Of a stretch of 64,000 bases of DNA, positions 43,253 through 52,391 are shown piece after piece (the stretch's first letter is position 1; the number at the start of each line of letters is the position of its first letter). The stretch comes from Sinorhizobium sp. B11. GTDB taxonomy: Bacteria; Pseudomonadota; Alphaproteobacteria; Rhizobiales; Rhizobiaceae. The translations under genes and the position numbers were made by a program. A model generated the notes under the pieces. The model was not told the origin of the DNA. It searched no databases and was given only the letters and a program-made list of their open reading frames with translations. The DNA lies in the NCBI GenBank assembly GCA_039725955.1, contig CP091035.1, forward strand, positions 471,552 through 535,551, given 5' to 3'.

Positions 43253-44266
43253 ATGGCAACGATAAGAGATGTGGCAAACCGTGCACAAGTATCGACGGCG
43301 ACCGTATCGGCAGTCGTCAATGAATCTGCCTATGTCAGCCCTGAACTGCGCGCGCGGGTCAACGCTGCGATCAACGAGCTCAATTATGCTCCGTTACAGG
43401 CGGCCCGCAGTCTCAAGCGCGGACGCAGTCAGTTGCTCGCGCTGGTCGTTGCCGATCTCGCCAATCCGTTTTTTGCGCGGCTTGTCTGGGCTGCAGAGGC
43501 GGCGGTGGCCGCCTGGGGTTACTCGCTTGTCCTGTTCAACAGCGACGAGAAACCGGAAAACGAGCGGCGCATCCTCGCGCGGATCCGTGCGCTTTCCTGC
43601 GACGGGATCATCCTCGTGCCGGTCGACGTCGTCTCGACACAGCCGCAGCGCGATAGCGAAGGTGAAGCGATCCCGACTGTCCTGTTTGGCCGCACCGTCG
43701 AGGGCCAGAATACTGACACGATCACCATCGATAACGTCTCTGCCGCCCGACAGGTCACCAATTACCTGATGGATCTCGGGCATACGCGCATAGGCACCAT
43801 TACCGGTCCCCTGCATCTGACAACAGGCCGTGGCCGTCTTGATGGCATGCTGGAGGCCATGCGCGCACGCGGGCTGACACCGGCGCCAAACCATATCCGT
43901 GCCGGCGAATTTCGGGAGGATACCGCCTATTCCGTCGCTCGCGAACTGCTGACGCAGCCCGAGCCCCCGACTGCGATATATGTCGCCAACGGTGTCATGG
44001 CGCTCGGTGTCATGAGAGCGCTCGCCGATCTTGGCCTGAAATGCCCCGATGATATTTCGATCGCGTCTACGGACACTATTCCCGGCATTGGAGGGCTGCG
44101 GCCTCGCCTGACGCGTACAGAGCATCCGGTTATCGATATGACCAACGAGGCGTTGCGTCTGTTGGTAGATCGTATCAGTCGCGGGGCCGGCGCCGACGCG
44201 CGCAATGTCGTCTTCCAGCCCTCGCTCGTTGTGGGCGAGAGTTGCGCGCCACTCAAGAGCCGCTGA
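43253..44266 (+). CDS. LacI-family transcriptional regulator
   Basis: A 337-residue regulator. TIRDVANRAQVSTATVSAVV is the LacI helix-turn-helix, followed by the hinge NYAPLQAARSLKRGRS and a periplasmic-binding-like sensor domain. It is divergent from the second sugar importer and two matching operators lie between, so it very probably controls that operon and itself. Confidence 0.93.
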   Translation: MATIRDVANRAQVSTATVSAVVNESAYVSPELRARVNAAINELNYAPLQAARSLKRGRSQLLALVVADLANPFFARLVWAAEAAVAAWGYSLVLFNSDEKPENERRILARIRALSCDGIILVPVDVVSTQPQRDSEGEAIPTVLFGRTVEGQNTDTITIDNVSAARQVTNYLMDLGHTRIGTITGPLHLTTGRGRLDGMLEAMRARGLTPAPNHIRAGEFREDTAYSVARELLTQPEPPTAIYVANGVMALGVMRALADLGLKCPDDISIASTDTIPGIGGLRPRLTRTEHPVIDMTNEALRLLVDRISRGAGADARNVVFQPSLVVGESCAPLKSR

Positions 44267-45025
44267 AGTGAAGTGGCAGCTTTAGGAATTCGATTACGAG
44301 TTGGCCGCCGTTAAGGATAGCCATCGGTTTCAGCCGGAAGCCTGCCGGCAACCCGACAGATGCACTAGAGTTCAAGTCGATTTTTGTGAGGGAACGAAGT
44401 GCGGATGGGCGCGTCAGCGAGCGGACCAGCGTTGTCATCACCACCAACCTCAGCTTTAGCGAATGGGCAACCCTCGTCGGGAGACGATGACTGCTCGACG
44501 TCGGACCACCACAATCGGTGTCAACGTTCCGATGCTTTCTCGCGGATCTTGGCTCCTTCCACCTATCTAGGTGTTTTCCGAACGAAGGCTCAGCTTGCGT
44601 GACGCATCCTCTGTGCTACTAGGTGTAGGCCGGACGCTCGGGGGGCGCTGTTGTCGATGCGGAATTTGGCAATCAAGCTCAGCAGTTCCTCAGCATCTGC
44701 GGCAAGTGCTTCGGCTGACGCCGTGGTGGCCGTGGCCAGATTCCGGGAACCTCTGCACGACCTGTCCTTAAGGATTACGGGCGGTTGCGTGCAGCTCAAT
44801 GACGACTTCAGGACAATGCAACCTTAGGGGAACCGCACTCACCTGATCGACGGCCTTTGGATGGTTCGGGCGCGCTTTTTCAAACGGCGACTGCGTTCCA
44901 TCAATGAGCGGATCACAACGTGCGAATTTATCGGTCGAGTTGACGGGCGCCTTCTGCGGAACGCCCAATAACAGCCCGACATATGAGACGAATGGCGCCG
45001 TCTGAGCAACGGCGCCGGCGCGTTT
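44267..45025. other. Degraded region with chemoreceptor scrap
   Basis: The minus strand at 44650-44739 encodes NLATATTASAEALAADAEEL and LSLIAKFRID, the C-terminal end of a methyl-accepting chemotaxis protein, without the signalling core. Near 44260-44380 the minus strand also has GLPAGFRLKPMAILNGGQLV, which faintly resembles an HlyD-type C-terminus. No intact gene is seen. Confidence 0.5.
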
Positions 45026-45481
45026 TTAGGGCTGCGCCTTCACTGGCAGCCGGAATGGAACGCCTAGCCGGTTAAACGCATTCATAGCCGCGATTGTGAT
45101 TGTAAGATCTACCAAATCTTTGGGCTCGAAGACTGCCGAAGCAGCAGCATAGGCTTGCTCAGAAGCATGGGTCTCGCTGACGAGCGTCACCTCCTCGGCC
45201 CAGGCCAGCGCCGCGCGGTACTGTTCGGGGAAAAGGTGCGGCACCTCTTCCCATACCGGGACCAGAGTGACTTTGTCGGCGGCCATCGTCTTAAGTAGAT
45301 CGCGGGTATGCAAATCGATACAATGTGCGCAGCCATTAATCTGCGATACGCGCAGGAACACGAGATGGATAAGTTCCTCAGTCAGGTTCGTGTTGTGTGT
45401 AATGTAGTGATGGACGCCGAACAGCGCCTTGGCTCCAGCCGGTGCTATCTCGTACCAGTTGAGGCGCGTGGTCTCATTCAT
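45026..45481 (-). CDS. Carboxymuconolactone decarboxylase/AhpD-family protein
   Basis: A 151-residue AhpD-like protein with the redox motif EELIHLVFLRVSQINGCAHC then IDLH (Glu36, Cys51, Cys54, His58). Such proteins act as alkylhydroperoxidase-type reductases and are the commonest partner of ECF41 sigma factors. The start at 45481 has AAGGAG upstream, and an ECF41-type promoter lies 45-71 bp before it, so it should belong to that regulon. Confidence 0.9.
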   Translation of the reverse strand: MNETTRLNWYEIAPAGAKALFGVHHYITHNTNLTEELIHLVFLRVSQINGCAHCIDLHTRDLLKTMAADKVTLVPVWEEVPHLFPEQYRAALAWAEEVTLVSETHASEQAYAAASAVFEPKDLVDLTITIAAMNAFNRLGVPFRLPVKAQP

Positions 45482-45525
45482 GATGATCTCCTTGAATTTG
45501 CGCCAACAGCCGGCGCAGTTCGGTT

Positions 45526-45552
45526 GACGACGTGGCAGTTGGAGGCGTGACA
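45526..45552 (-). promoter_or_regulatory. ECF41-type promoter of the decarboxylase gene
   Basis: On the minus strand TGTCACG (45552-45546) is followed after 16 bases by CGTC (45529-45526). The published ECF41 consensus is TGTCACA, about 16 bases, CGTC. The start codon follows 45 bp later. Confidence 0.8.
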
Positions 45553-45584
45553 TCGCGACCTCGTTTTATTTTTAGAAGGTGCCA

Positions 45585-45611
45585 TGTCACACTCGCATGA
45601 ACTCCCTCGTC
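45585..45611 (+). promoter_or_regulatory. ECF41-type promoter of the sigma gene
   Basis: TGTCACA (45585-45591), 16 bases, CGTC (45608-45611) matches the ECF41 consensus exactly and points toward the sigma gene, as expected for autoregulation. Confidence 0.85.
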
Positions 45612-45645
45612 GATGAGGCAGACGTCCGAGTGCGAGGTAAGAGGC

Positions 45646-46589
45646 ATGAGTCAGCATGGCAGGAACAAGACGGAGTGCGCCCGTAGCATCCGTAAAGTTG
45701 GGAGGGGTACCGAAGCGGGTGCCGATGTGATGCTTGGTGATCGAAGGACTGCGGAATTTGCTTTGGAGCGCAAGCGCATGCTGCGCCTGAGTTACCGGAT
45801 GCTAGGGTCAATTACCGAGGCGGAAGATGTCGTGCAGGACGCCTGGTTGCGTTGGGCCGGCAACAAAGACCAAGTCCGCATTCGGCCGCCTATCTCACCC
45901 GCATCGTCACCCGACTGTGCCTTGATCGGATGAAGTCGGCGCGTGCGCGCCGCGAGATCTATGTCGGCCCATGGCTGCCAGAGCCGCTGGTTGAGCCGGT
46001 CGATATGTACGAAGCCCATACTGACGATGTTACTGTTACGCTGATGTTAGCGTTAGAGCGACTTTCGCCCTTGGAACGGGCAGCGTTTCTGCTCCACGAA
46101 GTGTTTGACATGGCGCTGACCGAGGTTGCGGTCGTGCTCGATCGTGAAGCGGCCACCGTCCGGCAACTTGCGTCTCGCGCACGCAAGCATGTCCAGACTG
46201 CACGACCACGATACAGCGTCGGGGCCGCAGATGCCGATAGAATTGCTCGAGCCTTTTTCGCTGCAGCGCGTGACGGCGATGTCACCGCGCTTTCGGCGCT
46301 GCTTGCGAGCGATGTGGAAACGCATATCGATGGCGGCGGCAAAGTGCTGGCGTTCCGCAAAATCGTTCGCGGCCTGGAGAATGCACTGCGGATCTTTGTT
46401 TCCGCTCAGCGGAAGGCCGTGACGCCGCCCACCTTGCTGCGAACTGCAATTATTGACGGCTTGGCAGGTTATGTGAGCCTTGATCCGAATGGTGTGTTGC
46501 AAACAACGGCGCTGGGCATCCGCGAGAGTAAGATCTTCGCGATCTGTATCGTCAAAAACCCCGAAAAGCTCACCCATATTGATGTTTAG
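45646..46589 (+). pseudogene. ECF41 (SigJ-like) sigma factor gene with frameshift
   Basis: The first frame carries sigma region 2 (MLRLSYRMLGSITEAEDVVQ, then DAWLRWA). Near 45875-45885 the protein shifts to another frame as AAYLTRIVTRLCLDRMKSAR, region 4 (LSPLERAAFLLHEVFDMALT) and a complete SnoaL-like C-terminal domain with the ECF41 signatures DGGGK and NPEKLTH. A single indel splits an otherwise well-preserved gene of about 310 codons. Either it was recently inactivated or the base calls are wrong there. ECF41 C-terminal domains control their own sigma activity. Confidence 0.8.
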
Positions 46590-46890
46590 GACTTCCATTG
46601 CGTGCCGCGGCTCGTGCAACCTGGCGCGGTATGGGTAAACAGCTGAGGCTAGTGTACGTCCCTGCCCCGACGATACCGCAGGCCCAGGGACTCATTCGTG
46701 TTCATGTCCAATATCAGCACGGCCAGTTTCCTTGCTGGATTTCTTCGCAAGCGGTCGAGAAAAATCTTCTCTGCAAAATGTTCGTTTTGTAACTAATCGA
46801 AATCAGGGAGTGCGAGGTGGCTCTTGAACCTACTCGAACCGCAGACGCGCGATTGATAAAGCCGGGCACCAGCGACAATTCCGATAGGCC
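46590..46890. other. Intergenic region, no supported gene
   Basis: No convincing frame or hairpin is visible. It separates the convergent ECF41 gene and the organophosphate island. Confidence 0.4.
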
Positions 46891-47178
46891 TCAAGGCCGC
46901 CGTAACAGCATTGATTTGAAATGTTGTCGAAACAGATCCTTGAAATCGGCGAAATTGTCAAAACCAGCCAGCCTGGCCACCCGGCACACCGTAGTCGGTC
47001 CCACGCGGCATTCTGCGGCAATCGACAGGGTCGTCCCGAAGGCGACAACTTCTGGCCTTTTCAAAACCAAGCGGGCCACCCGCTCTGATTGAGGGGTGAA
47101 CACGATCATCTTTGCGGCGATGAGGTTCTTCAGATCGTGCAAGTCCGTTGGCCTGCTGTTTGGTGTTTGACATTTCAT
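46891..47178 (-). CDS. Truncated RpiR-type helix-turn-helix protein
   Basis: A 95-residue protein matching only the N-terminal domain of MurR/RpiR regulators: AAECRVGPTTVCRVARLAGF followed by DNFADFKDLFR. The phosphosugar-sensing SIS domain of about 150 residues is absent. It lies 51 bp after the phosphatase gene on the same strand, apparently at the end of that operon. It could be a remnant or a DNA-binding protein without a sensor. Confidence 0.7.
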   Translation of the reverse strand: MKCQTPNSRPTDLHDLKNLIAAKMIVFTPQSERVARLVLKRPEVVAFGTTLSIAAECRVGPTTVCRVARLAGFDNFADFKDLFRQHFKSMLLRRP

Positions 47179-47229
47179 AATGCACCCATCGGAAAACGGT
47201 GTTCGACACCCAACTGTGACAGACGGAGA

Positions 47230-47850
47230 CTATTGAGCCGCGTCGATCATCCTGATCCACCCGGCAGCCCGGCGCGCTGCGTCGGCGAGAACCGGCTTCG
47301 GCGCCTTGTAATATTCGTCGGCAGGCAATTCGCGTCTTAGCCGAACGAAGCTGATCGCGTCGTCCAAGGTCGGAAACTCGTCCGGCAATGTCAGATGCAG
47401 GAAAAGCGAAACCACGGCGACGGAACGGGAGCGCCCGCCTCGGCAATTGATCAGGATGCTTCCCCGTTCGCGCATCGGGTATGATGGCTTGTCTGGAAGG
47501 ATCTGCTCAAGTGCTGCCCGCAGGATATAGTGCGCGGCAACCATCTGCGTCTCCGGATTTCCGGCGCCGTCTATCAGCCCGACCTTGTAGTAGCGGATCT
47601 CGCCGGGTCCATAGATGCTGCCCTCGTGATCAGTGACGATCTTGGGCTGCTGCACGAAATTGAAATCGAGATTGACGGCGCAGTTGACGACCGTCGTAAT
47701 GCCGCTTTTGCGAAGAAGCGCAAGATCACTCGCTCCCTCCTTGCCCGAAATGAACAGATCGACCCCATAAAGAGGATGCGCTTCGTAGATCAGGCTAAGT
47801 TTGGGGAGAAGCCGATCTTCCTGTCCGATCACAGGTTCAGGTTTTGTCAT
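47230..47850 (-). CDS. Dual-specificity-type phosphatase (copy 1)
   Basis: A 206-residue cysteine phosphatase. The P-loop is INCRGGRSRSV (Cys136, C-x5-R) and the likely general acid is Asp94 in VGLIDGAG. The family includes protein tyrosine phosphatases but also enzymes acting on inositol phosphates. It is encoded 98 bp after an inositol-monophosphatase gene, and the pair is duplicated at 60325-61840 (shared ITTVVNCAVNLD, IRYYKVGLIDG and PTLDDA). No signal peptide is present, so it acts in the cytoplasm. Confidence 0.87.
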   Translation of the reverse strand: MTKPEPVIGQEDRLLPKLSLIYEAHPLYGVDLFISGKEGASDLALLRKSGITTVVNCAVNLDFNFVQQPKIVTDHEGSIYGPGEIRYYKVGLIDGAGNPETQMVAAHYILRAALEQILPDKPSYPMRERGSILINCRGGRSRSVAVVSLFLHLTLPDEFPTLDDAISFVRLRRELPADEYYKAPKPVLADAARRAAGWIRMIDAAQ

Positions 47851-47948
47851 GTTAGGTCTCCGAAGAGGCTCCGCGCCTGCCGGCCACGGACCACAATAAT
47901 CACGCAGGCGGGCAATAAACCCCGCCGATGGTTCGTCCAGTGAGCCGT

Positions 47949-48839
47949 CTATGCTGCGGCCCTGGCATCCCTTTCACTGGAGATGGATCGCGCCACCCGT
48001 TCCAATGTCGGGTAATTTGCGCCGGCGCCGGTCGCGATGTAGCCAGGGCAGAGAAAATCGGCAGAGCCCGTCGGGACCTTGCCGAGGGTCAGCGGTTCAT
48101 AGGTCCCGCGAGCATTCTTCAGGATCAGCGTGGCTGCTGCCACGTCCCACGCGTTCACGCCAAAACCCGCGGCAGCGTCCGCCCAACCTGCAGCGACATG
48201 AGCAATGCTGAGAGCCGCACTACCGGGGCGACGTAGCGTCGAAAATGTCTCGACGAGCATGCCCATATTGGCCAGCGCAACGTCCCGACCGTCCAATCGG
48301 AAATCACGCGCGACCGGATAGCCGGTGATCAGCGTTGCATGCACCTCTTCGCCGACCGACCGCGAACAAAGGGGCCGATCGTTCAGGCTGGAAGCGTTGA
48401 TATCTGCGCTGAACATCATTCCGGCGACCGGATCGTAGATCGCCCCGGCAACGACCTCTCCGTCGACTACCGCTGCGACGGAGACGCACCAGAAGGCAAG
48501 GCCGCGGGCGAAGTTTGCCGTGCCGTCGATCGGATCGACATACCACTGGATGGCACCGCTTCCTGTCTGTCCGCCTTCTTCCCCCATGATGGCCGAATTG
48601 GGTTCATGTTCGAGAATGTAGGCGCGGATGGTGTTCTCGGCCTGTTTATCGTGGATGGTGACGACATCGTGAAGGTCGACCTTGTAATCAACCGAGATCT
48701 TGGATCGGAAGGCGGCGAGAAGCGGTTCACGAACGGCAAGTGCCGCGCCTTTTGCGACTTCCTTCAACCGGCGGGAATGCATGAGTGCATCGTCAGTCTG
48801 AGGATCGGGCTTGTCGCGAGTAGAGCTTTGCATGAGCAT
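47949..48839 (-). CDS. Inositol-monophosphatase-family phosphatase (copy 1)
   Basis: A 296-residue magnesium-dependent phosphatase. The metal site is complete: MGEEGG (about 85-90), DPIDGTANFARG (about 102-113) and NAWDVAAATLIL near the C-terminus. Members hydrolyse inositol phosphates, sugar phosphates, PAP or fructose bisphosphate. It follows the first of three binding-protein genes after a stable hairpin, so it belongs to the transporter operon. It is a paralogue of 60980-61840. Confidence 0.9.
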   Translation of the reverse strand: MLMQSSTRDKPDPQTDDALMHSRRLKEVAKGAALAVREPLLAAFRSKISVDYKVDLHDVVTIHDKQAENTIRAYILEHEPNSAIMGEEGGQTGSGAIQWYVDPIDGTANFARGLAFWCVSVAAVVDGEVVAGAIYDPVAGMMFSADINASSLNDRPLCSRSVGEEVHATLITGYPVARDFRLDGRDVALANMGMLVETFSTLRRPGSAALSIAHVAAGWADAAAGFGVNAWDVAAATLILKNARGTYEPLTLGKVPTGSADFLCPGYIATGAGANYPTLERVARSISSERDARAAA

Positions 48840-48865
48840 ATCCAGTCTGTCATTTCAGGATAGGT

Positions 48866-48886
48866 TCCGGCGCTTGCAGCGCCGGA
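48866..48886 (-). repeat. Intercistronic hairpin after the third binding-protein gene
   Basis: TCCGGCGCT (48866-48874) and AGCGCCGGA (48878-48886) form a perfect 9-bp stem with a 3-base loop and no T-tract. It separates the highly expressed class of genes (binding proteins) from the phosphatase genes and probably sets their relative expression. Confidence 0.65.
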
Positions 48887-48892
48887 TGTTGC

Positions 48893-50017
48893 CTACTTGG
48901 TGTAGTTTACGCGCCAGAAATCCTGCCATTCTTCGCGCCGGTCGAAATCATCAAGACCGGTTGATGAGTCATAGGCCTGCAGCTTGTCGGCAACCTTCAT
49001 CAGGCCTGACGGCTCATCATCGGGCATTTTGACGTCGACATTGGTCGGCAATTTTCCGTCCTTCATCTGCGGCGCGATGCCCTCTTCAGTCAGGATGTAG
49101 TGGATGAAGAGCTTTGCCGTATTCGGGCTCTGGGACTTGGCCGCGATCAGACCGAGCTTGATGTAGTTCCAGCCAACCCAGGGCTCGAGCGTCGCGCAGA
49201 TGCCGAGCTTGTAACCCTTATCCTTGTTGTCACGGAACTTCGCCGAACTGAGCAGCCCAAAGAACGGCTCCTTCTGGCCAGGCGCGCCCACGGCCTCAGA
49301 GATGCGATCATCGCTGTCGGTCGCCAGCGGGGCATTCTGCGCCAAGGCCTTGATCCAGGCAGCCGCTGCGCTTTTCTCGTTTGTCTCAAGTTCCTTACCG
49401 AACTGAGCCTTATAAGCTGCGGCGACGGCATCGCTGCCGTGGGTCTCAAGCTGGTTGAACCAATCGGTATAGTTACCCTTTGTCAGCGGATCGATGATGG
49501 CGACCTTGCCCTTCCATTTCGGCTCCGTCAGCTCCCAGATATTGGCAACAGGGCACTTGTCATAGGCTTCGGTATTATAGACCCAGACGTTGGCATTGGT
49601 GGAAATCGCCAGGGGATTTTGGAACGGCTTGGGGATCTTTGCGGTCATATCCGCAGGAAGATAGTTTTCGACGAACTTTTCGGGCAGAAGCTGCGCCAAG
49701 GCCGCCGGAGCGTCGGTGATCAGGACCACATCGCCCTGGACATTGTTCGACCGGCTTTCCCGGATGATCATTTCGAGTTGGCTGTTGGCTGAAACCTTCA
49801 TGCCGGTCGCCTTCAGGCCATATTTGGCGCTGAAATTCTCGGCCATCTCGACAATCTTGCCGGTACTGTCGTAGACATTGATCGGCTTTTCGCCTTTTGC
49901 CGCGCTGACCAACGCATCGATACTGGTCGCATCATCGGCTGCAGCCGCAACAATGGATATCAAAGATCCAGCGACGACAGTCGCCAGGCCCACAAGAGAC
50001 ATCGCATTTCTGTTCAT
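48893..50017 (-). CDS. ABC transporter binding protein, FbpA/AfuA type (paralogue C)
   Basis: A 374-residue periplasmic protein with signal peptide (GLATVVAGSLISIVAAAADD). KPINVYDSTGKIVEMAENFS and WVYNTEAYDKCPVANIWELT are shared with the two upstream paralogues, as is the C-terminal EWQDFWRVNYTK. This family was named for ferric iron but includes AfuA-type sugar-phosphate binders. It is last of the three tandem copies. Confidence 0.88.
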   Translation of the reverse strand: MNRNAMSLVGLATVVAGSLISIVAAAADDATSIDALVSAAKGEKPINVYDSTGKIVEMAENFSAKYGLKATGMKVSANSQLEMIIRESRSNNVQGDVVLITDAPAALAQLLPEKFVENYLPADMTAKIPKPFQNPLAISTNANVWVYNTEAYDKCPVANIWELTEPKWKGKVAIIDPLTKGNYTDWFNQLETHGSDAVAAAYKAQFGKELETNEKSAAAAWIKALAQNAPLATDSDDRISEAVGAPGQKEPFFGLLSSAKFRDNKDKGYKLGICATLEPWVGWNYIKLGLIAAKSQSPNTAKLFIHYILTEEGIAPQMKDGKLPTNVDVKMPDDEPSGLMKVADKLQAYDSSTGLDDFDRREEWQDFWRVNYTK

Positions 50018-50059
50018 GGTTCCCTCCCAGGAAAAAGACGAAAGAGCGGACTTCGACGC

Positions 50060-51199
50060 TTATTTCTTGTAGTTCATGCGCCAGAAATCCTGCCAGCTCT
50101 CACGCTTGTCGAGATCGGCGGCGGCAGTGGACGCATCGAATGCCATCAGCTCCTTGATGTGACCGGCGACACCAGACGGTTCGTCTGCGGGGAGCTGGAT
50201 CGTTGAATTGCCAGAGATTTTCCCATCGGCCGTCTGCGGTGCTATTCCCTCTTCCGTCATGAGGTAGCGCACGAAAAGTTTTGCCGCATTCGGGCTTTTT
50301 GTCTGTGCCGCAATCAACCCAAAACCCGGATAGAGGAAGCCAGAGAAAGGCTGCACACCAGAGCAGAGGCCAAGCTTCAGGCCCTTTGCCTCGTTATCCC
50401 GGTACTTGGCCGTCGACGTGATCACGAAGAATGGGTCTGACTGGCCAGGCGCCCCGGCTGCATCAGCGACGGTCGTCGAGTCCGAAAGCAACGGCCCGTT
50501 CTGAGCAAATGCCTTGACCCAGGCGGCGGTAGCGCTTTCTCCGCTGGTGTCGAGCGTCTTGCCATAAAGCGCCTCATAGGCCTTGGCCACATCGGCATCG
50601 TGGTGCATCTCGATCTGGTTGAACCAGTCGGCATAGAAGGGCTTGTCGAAGAGGTCGAGCATGGCAAGCTTGCCCTTCCACTGCGGTTCTGTCAGCTGCC
50701 AGATGTTTGTGACCGGGCATTTGTCGTATTTCTCCGTATTGTAGGTCCAGACATGGGCATCGGAGGCAATCACCAGGGGATCCCTGAGCGCTTCGGGAAT
50801 ATCTTTCCGCAGGTCCGGTGGCGCCCAGCTGTTCACGATGCCTTCGGGCAGGAGTTGGCCCATTGCGGCGGCGACATCGGTCGCGACGCTGACATCACCG
50901 ACGACGTTACCGGCCTGATGCTCGCGGATCATCAACTCGATCTGTGTGGCCTCGTTGACCTTCTTGCCGCTGGCCTGCACGCCGTATTTCTTCGTGAAGG
51001 CCTGCGCCGTATCAACGATTTTGCCGGTGACAGCGTAAACCGTAATCGGCGGTTCTTTTCTTGCAGCCTCAATCATCCCGTTCAGATCAAACGCATCCTC
51101 GGCATGGGCCGTATTGCAAAGTGCCGACGCACAGACCAGAGCAGCAACGCTGGCAATCACCCCTTTTTTCACCAATCTTGCTTCATTCGACATGGTCAT
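50060..51199 (-). CDS. ABC transporter binding protein, FbpA/AfuA type (paralogue B)
   Basis: A 379-residue periplasmic protein; ATG 51199 has GGAGG upstream and a signal peptide follows (VIASVAALVCASALCNTAHA). It shares PPITVYAVTGKIVDTAQAFT, the WTYNTEKYDKCPVTNIWQLT segment and the ending SWQDFWRMNYKK with its neighbours. It is the most divergent of the three, suggesting a distinct ligand. Confidence 0.88.
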   Translation of the reverse strand: MTMSNEARLVKKGVIASVAALVCASALCNTAHAEDAFDLNGMIEAARKEPPITVYAVTGKIVDTAQAFTKKYGVQASGKKVNEATQIELMIREHQAGNVVGDVSVATDVAAAMGQLLPEGIVNSWAPPDLRKDIPEALRDPLVIASDAHVWTYNTEKYDKCPVTNIWQLTEPQWKGKLAMLDLFDKPFYADWFNQIEMHHDADVAKAYEALYGKTLDTSGESATAAWVKAFAQNGPLLSDSTTVADAAGAPGQSDPFFVITSTAKYRDNEAKGLKLGLCSGVQPFSGFLYPGFGLIAAQTKSPNAAKLFVRYLMTEEGIAPQTADGKISGNSTIQLPADEPSGVAGHIKELMAFDASTAAADLDKRESWQDFWRMNYKK

Positions 51200-51221
51200 G
51201 CCTTCCTCCCTGCTCCATCGA

Positions 51222-52349
51222 TTATTTCTGGTAGTTAACCCGCCAAAAGTCCTGCCACGTTTCGCGGGCATCCCAGTCATCCAGGCTGGTCGTCATGGCG
51301 TAGGGCAGAAGCTGGTCGAGAACTTTGCCAATGCCGGAGGGCTCGTCTGCCGGAAGACTGACGTCTTTGTTCGTCGACATTTTTCCGTCGATCGCCTGGG
51401 GGGCAATGCCCTCTTCGGTCATGATGTAGTGGACGAAGAGCTTGGCGGCGTTCGGGCTATCGGTTCCCTTCGTAATCAGGCCAACGCCGGGGTAGAGCCA
51501 GCCAACCCACGGCTTCAGATCCTTGCAGAGACCGAGGTTCATTCCCTGGTCGGCGTTGTCGCGGAACTTGGCCGAGCTTATGAGGCCCATGAAGGGCTCG
51601 GATTGACCGGGGGCGCCGACCGCATCTGCAGCGGCCGCATCTGCGTCCGTCAAGAGTGGGGCGTTGGCTGCGAGCGCTTTGACCCATGCGGCAGTTGCGC
51701 TTTCCTCTTCGGTTTTCAGATCCTTACCGTATTGCTCCTTGTAGGCTTGCGCGACCTTGTCATCGCCGTGCTTTGCCATCTGATTGAACCAGTCAACGTA
51801 GGACGCTTTTCCGAGCGGATCCTGCATCGCGACCTTGCCTTTCCACTTCGGCTCGGTCAGTTCCCAAATATTGGTGACGGGGCATTTGTCGAAAATCTGG
51901 GTGTTGTAAGCCCAGACATTGGCGCTCGTGACGACCGTCAGGGGATCTTGATACTCGGCAGGTATCTTGCTGGCGAGATCCGGCGGAAGCCAGCTTTCGG
52001 CAAAACCCTGCGGGATCAACTGAGCCACGGCGGCAGGCGCATCGCTGACGATTGAAACGTCGCCCTGGATGTTGTTGGCGCGCGCCTCGCGAATGATCAT
52101 CTCGAGCTGAGCCGATGCCTTGACCTTCGAGCCCTCGGCGGAAAGACCATATTTCTTGGCAAAATTCTTGGCCATTTCGACGATCTTGCCGGTGCTGTCA
52201 TACACCGTAATCGGCTTTTCCTTCTTTGCCGCCGCAATCAACCCGTCGAGATCGAAGGGCTCGTCAGCCCTTGCCACACTCCCCAATGTGGCCGCGACCG
52301 CGCTCGCGCATAGTAGGCGGCTCATGCCGCTGATCATAGTCCGCTTCAT
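51222..52349 (-). CDS. ABC transporter binding protein, FbpA/AfuA type (paralogue A)
   Basis: A 375-residue periplasmic protein with signal peptide (LLCASAVAATLGSVARADEP) and GGAGGA before the ATG. It contains KPITVYDSTGKIVEMAKNFA and ends TWQDFWRVNYQK. It is first of three tandem copies and is followed after only 22 bp by the second. All three are probably served by the single permease and ATPase encoded upstream. Confidence 0.88.
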   Translation of the reverse strand: MKRTMISGMSRLLCASAVAATLGSVARADEPFDLDGLIAAAKKEKPITVYDSTGKIVEMAKNFAKKYGLSAEGSKVKASAQLEMIIREARANNIQGDVSIVSDAPAAVAQLIPQGFAESWLPPDLASKIPAEYQDPLTVVTSANVWAYNTQIFDKCPVTNIWELTEPKWKGKVAMQDPLGKASYVDWFNQMAKHGDDKVAQAYKEQYGKDLKTEEESATAAWVKALAANAPLLTDADAAAADAVGAPGQSEPFMGLISSAKFRDNADQGMNLGLCKDLKPWVGWLYPGVGLITKGTDSPNAAKLFVHYIMTEEGIAPQAIDGKMSTNKDVSLPADEPSGIGKVLDQLLPYAMTTSLDDWDARETWQDFWRVNYQK

Positions 52350-52391
52350 ACTGTTCCTCCTTCAGCAAGCGTATTCTTCCGTGAGTGGCCC

